Shown piece after piece: positions 59,639 to 64,000 of a stretch of 64,000 nt of DNA. Under the pieces are notes generated by a model. That model saw nothing but the letters and a program-made list of their open reading frames with translations, did not search any database and was not told where the DNA came from. The DNA is taken from contig NZ_JAFHKT010000152.1 of assembly GCF_017052465.1 (NCBI RefSeq), positions 235,921 to 299,920 of the forward strand, given 5' to 3'. The DNA is from Arthrobacter pascens. GTDB lineage: Bacteria > Actinomycetota > Actinomycetes > Actinomycetales > Micrococcaceae. The position numbers and the translations under genes are program-made. How positions within the stretch are numbered: the stretch's first letter is position 1; every line of letters starts with the position of its first letter.

Positions 59639-60511
59639 ATGACCATCGTCATCACCGGAGCCACCGGCCAGCTCGGCCGCCTCGTCGTCGAATCCCTCCT
59701 CAGCCGCAATGTTCCCGCCGGGCAGATCGTCGCGGGCGGCCGCGATCTGGCCAAGATCGCCGATCTCGCCGAGCGCGGCGTCCAGGTGCGCCGGCTCGAC
59801 TATGACGACGCCGGGTCCCTGCGCCAGGCGTTTGCGGGCGCCGAGAAGGTGCTGCTGGTTTCCGGCAATGAGGTAGGCCAGCGGCTCTCCCAGCACCGGA
59901 ACGCGATCGAGGCGGCCAAGGAGGCCGGCGTCAGCCTGATCGCCTACACCAGCGTCGCCAACGCCGACAGCACCGCCATGCAGCTGGCCGCGGAACACCA
60001 GGCCACGGAAAACGCGCTCCGCGATTCCGGCGTCCCCTTCGCGTTGCTCCGCAACGGCTGGTATCTCGAGAATTACACCGACCAGGTCTCCGTTCAGCTC
60101 CAGCACGGGGCCGTGCTCGGCAGTGCAGGTGACGGCCGTGTCAGTGCCGCCGCCCGGGCAGATTACGCCGAGGCCGCCGCTGCCGTGCTGGTCAGCGAGG
60201 GCCAGGAGGGGAAGGTCTACGAGCTCGGCGGCGACGTACCGTTCACCCTGTCCGAGCTGGCCGGCGAAGTCAGTGCCGCGGCCGGGCGGCCGGTGACGTA
60301 CCAGGACCTGCCGGCGGAGCAGTACACGCAGGTGCTGGTGGACGCCGGCCTGCCGGAGGCCTACGCGGCCATTCTGGCGGACAGCGACCTCGGCATTGCC
60401 CGGGGCGACCTGCTCGTGACCAGCGGCGACCTCAGCCGGCTCATCCGCCGGCCCGTTACTCCGATGCGCGACGCCGTGCAGGCTGCGGTGCGCAACCAGC
60501 TCGGCGTATGA
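59639..60511 (+). CDS. QorB-like NAD(P)H:quinone oxidoreductase (NmrA/SDR family)
   Basis: A 290-residue atypical SDR with the dinucleotide motif ITGATGQLG at residues 5-13, EKVLLVSGNEVGQRLSQHRNAIEAAKEAGV and FALLRNGWYLENYTDQV, closely resembling QorB/YtfG that reduces quinones with NADPH. ATG at 59639 has AAAGGA nine bases upstream; a GTG 15 bases earlier is in frame but less likely. It is divergent from an HxlR regulator. Its stop codon lies inside the first unit of a 14-bp tandem repeat. Confidence 0.9.
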   Translation: MTIVITGATGQLGRLVVESLLSRNVPAGQIVAGGRDLAKIADLAERGVQVRRLDYDDAGSLRQAFAGAEKVLLVSGNEVGQRLSQHRNAIEAAKEAGVSLIAYTSVANADSTAMQLAAEHQATENALRDSGVPFALLRNGWYLENYTDQVSVQLQHGAVLGSAGDGRVSAAARADYAEAAAAVLVSEGQEGKVYELGGDVPFTLSELAGEVSAAAGRPVTYQDLPAEQYTQVLVDAGLPEAYAAILADSDLGIARGDLLVTSGDLSRLIRRPVTPMRDAVQAAVRNQLGV

Positions 60512-60575
60512 GACCAGGCGTATGAGACCAGGCGTGTGAGACCAGGCGCGTGAGACCAGGCGCGTGAACCCAGGC
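60506..60575 (+). repeat. Five-unit 14-bp tandem repeat at the end of the QorB-like gene
   Basis: Units GTATGAGACCAGGC, GTATGAGACCAGGC, GTGTGAGACCAGGC, GCGTGAGACCAGGC and GCGTGAACCCAGGC fill 60506-60575 without spacers. The TGA stop of the gene lies inside unit one. The first two units are identical and later ones diverge gradually, as expected for slippage growth. Confidence 0.9.
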
Positions 60576-60604
60576 AACGGGGCCCCGACTGAGGCCCCGT
60601 TGCC
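60573..60604 (+). terminator. Strong terminator hairpin after the QorB-like gene
   Basis: GGCAACGGGGCC (60573-60584) pairs exactly with GGCCCCGTTGCC (60593-60604), leaving an 8-base loop. It directly follows the tandem repeat. No U-tract follows. The remaining 60605-60760 holds no gene; it probably contains the mshA promoter but no convincing boxes were found. Confidence 0.8.
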
Positions 60605-60760
60605 TGTCAGGGCTTCGGTGCACCGCCGCAACGTTGGCAACAGCGCGGGAGCCATGAATGCGAGGGCGCTTGAGGAGTAGTGTTTTACCGGATGCAGTTC
60701 CCGGTTGGGCGCCGCTGTGGCGCCCGGAAGGATGCGTTCGCGTAGACCGAGAGGAGAGCC

Positions 60761-62038
60761 ATGACCGCGATCAAGCGTGTGGCCTTCCTGTCCCTGCACA
60801 CCTCTCCGATGGAACAGCCCGGTTCCGGTGATGCCGGCGGCATGAATGTGTATATCCGGGGCCTGGCCTCCGCCCTGGCCGAAAACGGCGTGGAAGTGGA
60901 GATCTTTACCCGGTCCACGGACGCCAGCCAGCCCGCCGTCGAACATCCGGACCCCGGCGTGTGCGTCCACAACGTCCTGGCCGGGCCGCCGCGGAAGCTG
61001 CCGAAGGAAGAGCTGCCGGAACTGCTGCACAGCATGGTCGCCGAAATCGAGCGGATCCGCGAGCGCCAGCCCCACGGGCGATACGACATCATCCATTCCC
61101 ACTACTGGGTGTCCGGTGTGGCCGGGCTTGAGCTGTCCACGCTGTGGGGGGTGCCGCTGGTCCACACCATGCACACCATGGCCAAGGTCAAGAACCTCCT
61201 GCTGCAGTCCGGGGAAAAGCCCGAACCGCGCCGGCGCGAACTGGGCGAGCACCACATCGTCGACGGGACGACGAGGCTCATTGCCAACACCACCGCCGAA
61301 GCCGCCGAACTCGTGTCGCACTACAACGCCGACTTCGACCACATCGACGTCGCTCCCCCGGGCGTCGACCTCTCCGTCTTCACCCCCGCCTTCCGCAGCC
61401 GCGCCCGCTCCCAGCACAGCGTCGGGCCCGGCACGTTCCATCTGCTGTTTGCCGGCCGGATCCAGCGCCTCAAGGGTCCGCAGATCCTGGTGAAGGCGGC
61501 CGCACTGCTCCGCGAACGCCGTCCGGACATCGACCTGAAGCTGACCATTCTGGGAGCACTGAGCGGCGCGAAGGACTTCAACCTGAAGTCGCTGGTCACC
61601 GCCGCGGGACTGGACGACGTCGTTACACACCATCCGCCGGTCGCTCCGCCTGAGCTTGCGGCGTGGTTCCGCGCGGCCGACGTCGTGGTGATGCCCTCGT
61701 ACAGTGAATCCTTCGGTCTCGTGGCGCTGGAGGCCCAGGCCTGCGGCACGCCGGTGGTGGCCACCAGGGTGGGAGGCCTCTCCCGTGCCATCTACGACAA
61801 CCGCACCGGGCTGCTCGTGGACGGCCACCGCGCAGCCGACTGGGCAGATGCGCTCGAAGCCCTCTACGACGATCCCGCCACCAGGGAGGACATGGGCCGT
61901 GCGGCGGCCGTCCATGCGCAGAGCTCCGGCTGGCAGCGCACGGCTGCCATAACGCTGGAGAGCTACCACGCCGCCGTCGAGGAATTTGCGGCCGGAAGCA
62001 CGGTGCCTGCCGGCTATGCCCCGCGGCTCACCGGCTGA
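60761..62038 (+). CDS. mshA: D-inositol-3-phosphate glycosyltransferase MshA
   Basis: The 425-residue GT4 enzyme that performs the first step of mycothiol synthesis, transferring GlcNAc from UDP-GlcNAc to 1L-myo-inositol 1-phosphate. The N-terminal GSGDAGGMNVYIRGLASALA is the family hallmark, and SYSESFGLVALEAQACGTPVVA holds the E-x7-E motif. Full-length for the family. ATG at 60761 has GAGAGGAGAGCC upstream. Mycothiol replaces glutathione in actinobacteria, which identifies the organism type. Followed by fhs after 37 bp. Confidence 0.95.
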   Translation: MTAIKRVAFLSLHTSPMEQPGSGDAGGMNVYIRGLASALAENGVEVEIFTRSTDASQPAVEHPDPGVCVHNVLAGPPRKLPKEELPELLHSMVAEIERIRERQPHGRYDIIHSHYWVSGVAGLELSTLWGVPLVHTMHTMAKVKNLLLQSGEKPEPRRRELGEHHIVDGTTRLIANTTAEAAELVSHYNADFDHIDVAPPGVDLSVFTPAFRSRARSQHSVGPGTFHLLFAGRIQRLKGPQILVKAAALLRERRPDIDLKLTILGALSGAKDFNLKSLVTAAGLDDVVTHHPPVAPPELAAWFRAADVVVMPSYSESFGLVALEAQACGTPVVATRVGGLSRAIYDNRTGLLVDGHRAADWADALEALYDDPATREDMGRAAAVHAQSSGWQRTAAITLESYHAAVEEFAAGSTVPAGYAPRLTG

Positions 62039-62075
62039 GCGCTGCCTGTTTTAGCCCCGACGATGGAGGACGACG

Positions 62076-63755
62076 ATGTCTGACAGCCCCTTGAGTGACC
62101 TCGCGATAGCCCGCAACGCCGTGCTGCGTCCCATCGAGGAGGTCGCAGCCGCCGCCGGTATTGATGTTGAGGCGGTGGAACTCTATGGCCGCTACAAGGC
62201 GAAGATCGATCCGGCGAAGCTGTCTGCCGGGCCACCTTCGGGGAAGGTGGTTCTGGTCTCGGCGATGTCGCCCACGCCGGCGGGCGAAGGAAAATCCACC
62301 ACGACGGTGGGGCTCGCCGACTCGCTAACAAAGGCCGGCCACAAGGTGATGATCGCACTGCGTGAGCCGTCGCTCGGCCCGATCCTGGGCATGAAGGGAG
62401 GGGCCACGGGCGGCGGATACTCCCAGGTGGTGCCCATGGACGAGATCAACCTGCACTTCACCGGCGACTTCCACGCCGTGACGTCGGCCAACAACGCGCT
62501 CATGGCCCTGGTGGACAACCACATCTACCAGGGCAACGAGCTGAACATCGACCCGCGCCGCATGACGTTCAAGCGGGTACTGGACATGAATGACCGCGCC
62601 CTCCGGGAAGTAGTGATCGGGCTTGGCGGCCCCACCCAGGGCATCCCGCGCCAGGACGGGTTCGACATCACCGTGGCGTCGGAGATCATGGCGGTGTTCT
62701 GCCTCGCTGCGGGCGTGGCAGATCTGCGCGAACGGCTGGGCCGCATCACCTTCGGATACACCTACGACCGGACCCCTGTCACCGTCGGCGACCTGGGCGT
62801 GCAGGGCGCACTGACCCTGCTGCTGAAGGACGCCATCAGGCCTAATCTGGTGCAGACGATCGCGGGGACCCCGGCACTGGTCCATGGCGGCCCGTTCGCC
62901 AACATTGCCCACGGCTGCAACTCGCTCATCGCAACCCAGACCGCGCGCAGGCTTGCTGACATCGTGGTGACGGAAGCAGGCTTCGGCGCTGATCTCGGGG
63001 CCGAAAAGTTCATGGACATCAAGGCCCGCGTCGCGGATGTGGCGCCCTCCGCCGTCGTCGTGGTGGCCACGGTGCGGGCCCTCAAGATGCACGGCGGCGT
63101 TGCCAAGGACCGGCTCCAGAAGCCGAACGTGGAGGCACTGGCGGCCGGCGTGGCCAACCTGCGCCGGCATGTCCGGAATGTGGAGAAGTTCGGCGTCACC
63201 CCCGTGGTGGCCATCAACAGGTTCGCCTCCGACACGCAGGAGGAACTCGACTGGCTCCTGGACTGGTGCGCCGGCGAAGGCATCCAGGCCGCGGCGGCGG
63301 ATGTCTGGGGCCGCGGCGGCGGGGGCGATGGCGGCGACGAGCTGGCAGCCAAGGTGGCGGCAGCCGTGGCCGGCCCGGGCTCCTTCCGGCACCTGTATCC
63401 GCTGGAGCTGTCTGTGGAGGACAAGATCCGGACGATTGTGCAGGAAATCTATGGCGCGGACGGCGTCGACTTCTCCGTGCCGGCGTTGAGGCGGCTCGCG
63501 GACATTGAGAAAAACGGCTGGTCCGGGCTGCCGGTCTGCATGGCCAAGACCCAGTACTCGTTCACGGACGACGCCTCGCGGCTGGGCGCGCCCAAGGGCT
63601 TCACCATCCACGTGCGCGACCTCATCCCCAAAACCGGAGCCGGCTTCATCGTGGCCCTGACCGGCGCCGTGATGACCATGCCCGGCCTGCCGGCCGTTCC
63701 GGCCGCCATGAGGATGGACGTGGACGACGACGGCAACCCGGTGGGCCTCTTCTGA
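62076..63755 (+). CDS. fhs: Formate-tetrahydrofolate ligase
   Basis: The 559-residue enzyme makes 10-formyl-THF from formate, THF and ATP. The P-loop TPAGEGKST is at residues 67-75, followed by LREPSLGPILGMKGGATGGGY and LHFTGDFHAVTSANNAL. The C-terminus ends DVDDDGNPVGLF, as expected. The gene is complete, and its stop comes just before the sequence quality decays at the contig end. It may be co-transcribed with mshA. With the 5-formyl-THF ligase it supplies the one-carbon pool. Confidence 0.96.
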   Translation: MSDSPLSDLAIARNAVLRPIEEVAAAAGIDVEAVELYGRYKAKIDPAKLSAGPPSGKVVLVSAMSPTPAGEGKSTTTVGLADSLTKAGHKVMIALREPSLGPILGMKGGATGGGYSQVVPMDEINLHFTGDFHAVTSANNALMALVDNHIYQGNELNIDPRRMTFKRVLDMNDRALREVVIGLGGPTQGIPRQDGFDITVASEIMAVFCLAAGVADLRERLGRITFGYTYDRTPVTVGDLGVQGALTLLLKDAIRPNLVQTIAGTPALVHGGPFANIAHGCNSLIATQTARRLADIVVTEAGFGADLGAEKFMDIKARVADVAPSAVVVVATVRALKMHGGVAKDRLQKPNVEALAAGVANLRRHVRNVEKFGVTPVVAINRFASDTQEELDWLLDWCAGEGIQAAAADVWGRGGGGDGGDELAAKVAAAVAGPGSFRHLYPLELSVEDKIRTIVQEIYGADGVDFSVPALRRLADIEKNGWSGLPVCMAKTQYSFTDDASRLGAPKGFTIHVRDLIPKTGAGFIVALTGAVMTMPGLPAVPAAMRMDVDDDGNPVGLF

Positions 63756-63819
63756 CCCTCGTTACCTTCCCGCCGGCCCCGGCCCGACGCGCCCGCCCAG
63801 GCCGCGCGGCCGGCCGCCC

Positions 63820-64000
63820 GGGGGGGGGGGCGGGGGGGGGGGGCGCGCTGTTGGGGGGGTGGTGTGGGGGGGGGGGGGGGGGTTGGGGGGGGGGGGTGGG
63901 GGGGGGGGGGGGGGTTGTTTGTCTTTGGCGGGCTCGTGGTTTGCTTTTTCCTTTGTGTGGGGGGTGTTTGTTTTTTTGTTTGGGGGGGGGGGGGGCCCCC
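63820..64000. other. Low-quality poly-G sequence at the contig end
   Basis: From about 63820 the sequence is dominated by G runs broken only by scattered T and C, and ends in CCCCC. Nothing biological is readable. It looks like failed base calls at the end of an assembly, and the preceding 50 bases are already suspect. It should be masked. Confidence 0.9.

Noticed and set aside
60506..60575. CRISPR array
   Set aside because: The 14-bp units are contiguous without spacers and there are no cas genes in the window.
59552..61969. Minus-strand open frame of about 800 codons covering the QorB-like gene and mshA
   Set aside because: It lies antisense to two genes with clear domain evidence and passes through a terminator and tandem repeat; it is a composition artefact.

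Overview
The window is about 64 kb of high-GC DNA from a Gram-positive actinobacterium, most likely a Micrococcaceae member such as Arthrobacter or Pseudarthrobacter. Support comes from the mycothiol gene mshA, a GlpR-type divisome membrane protein, GuaB3 beside GuaB, groES-groEL under CIRCE/HrcA-type operators, many GTG/TTG starts, 4-bp ATGA/GTGA overlaps between operon genes, and REP-like repeats of a kind I associate with Arthrobacter. The assignment is inferred from gene content; no 16S gene or other marker search is possible here. No phage, insertion sequence, integron or CRISPR array was seen. This is mostly chromosomal core with small accessory patches.

Layout. 1-3.9 kb: the start of a class I/II aminotransferase, then a four-gene osmoprotectant ABC transporter operon with its own promoter and terminator. 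4-8 kb: rsgA, a NUDIX hydrolase, an N-acetylglucosamine kinase-like protein and a nitronate monooxygenase. 8-16 kb: a regulator/transporter block (LysR with a divergent MFS exporter, a Cys/Met-type PLP lyase divergent from an Lrp regulator, a second MFS divergent from a second Lrp), then a DUF1761 protein, corA and a short ZapE C-terminal-like protein. 16.2-19.5 kb: a glycogen-debranching-type glycosidase and a divergent LacI regulator whose perfect 18-bp palindromic operator overlaps its own -35 box. 19.5-20.3 kb: a tiny membrane-protein gene bracketed by two related hairpins, and tRNA-Ala(CGC). 20.3-24.9 kb: an NmrA-type protein, then glpR, a RimJ-like acetyltransferase and galU on the minus strand, opposite the 5-formyl-THF ligase, an FmdB zinc ribbon and an SAF/CpaB-like protein.

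25.7-30.0 kb: a 1357-residue DUF4011/SF1-helicase/VSR-like-nuclease fusion with degenerate Walker A and B motifs and a repetitive acidic tail, translationally coupled to a 73-residue acidic protein; this is the least understood locus. 30-41 kb: guaA, DUF3817, SURF1, an orphan PTS EIIA, glpD, guaB3, an ABC exporter, a REP-flanked PASTA-like lipoprotein, and guaB. GuaA, GuaB and the GuaB-like GuaB3 together cover the IMP-to-GMP branch. 41-46 kb: an OafA-type acyltransferase and groES-groEL. 46-56 kb: a THUMP-like methyltransferase, an AroE-like dehydrogenase, a NagZ-like lipoprotein, a GCS2 ligase, a VOC protein, and the tightly overlapping alr-tsaE-tsaB-rimI-tsaD operon (cell wall plus tRNA t6A synthesis). 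56-63.8 kb: a PfkB kinase divergent from a GH4 glycosidase, an HxlR regulator divergent from a QorB-like oxidoreductase, a 14-bp tandem repeat and terminator, mshA and fhs. The last roughly 180 bases are poly-G base-calling noise at a contig end.
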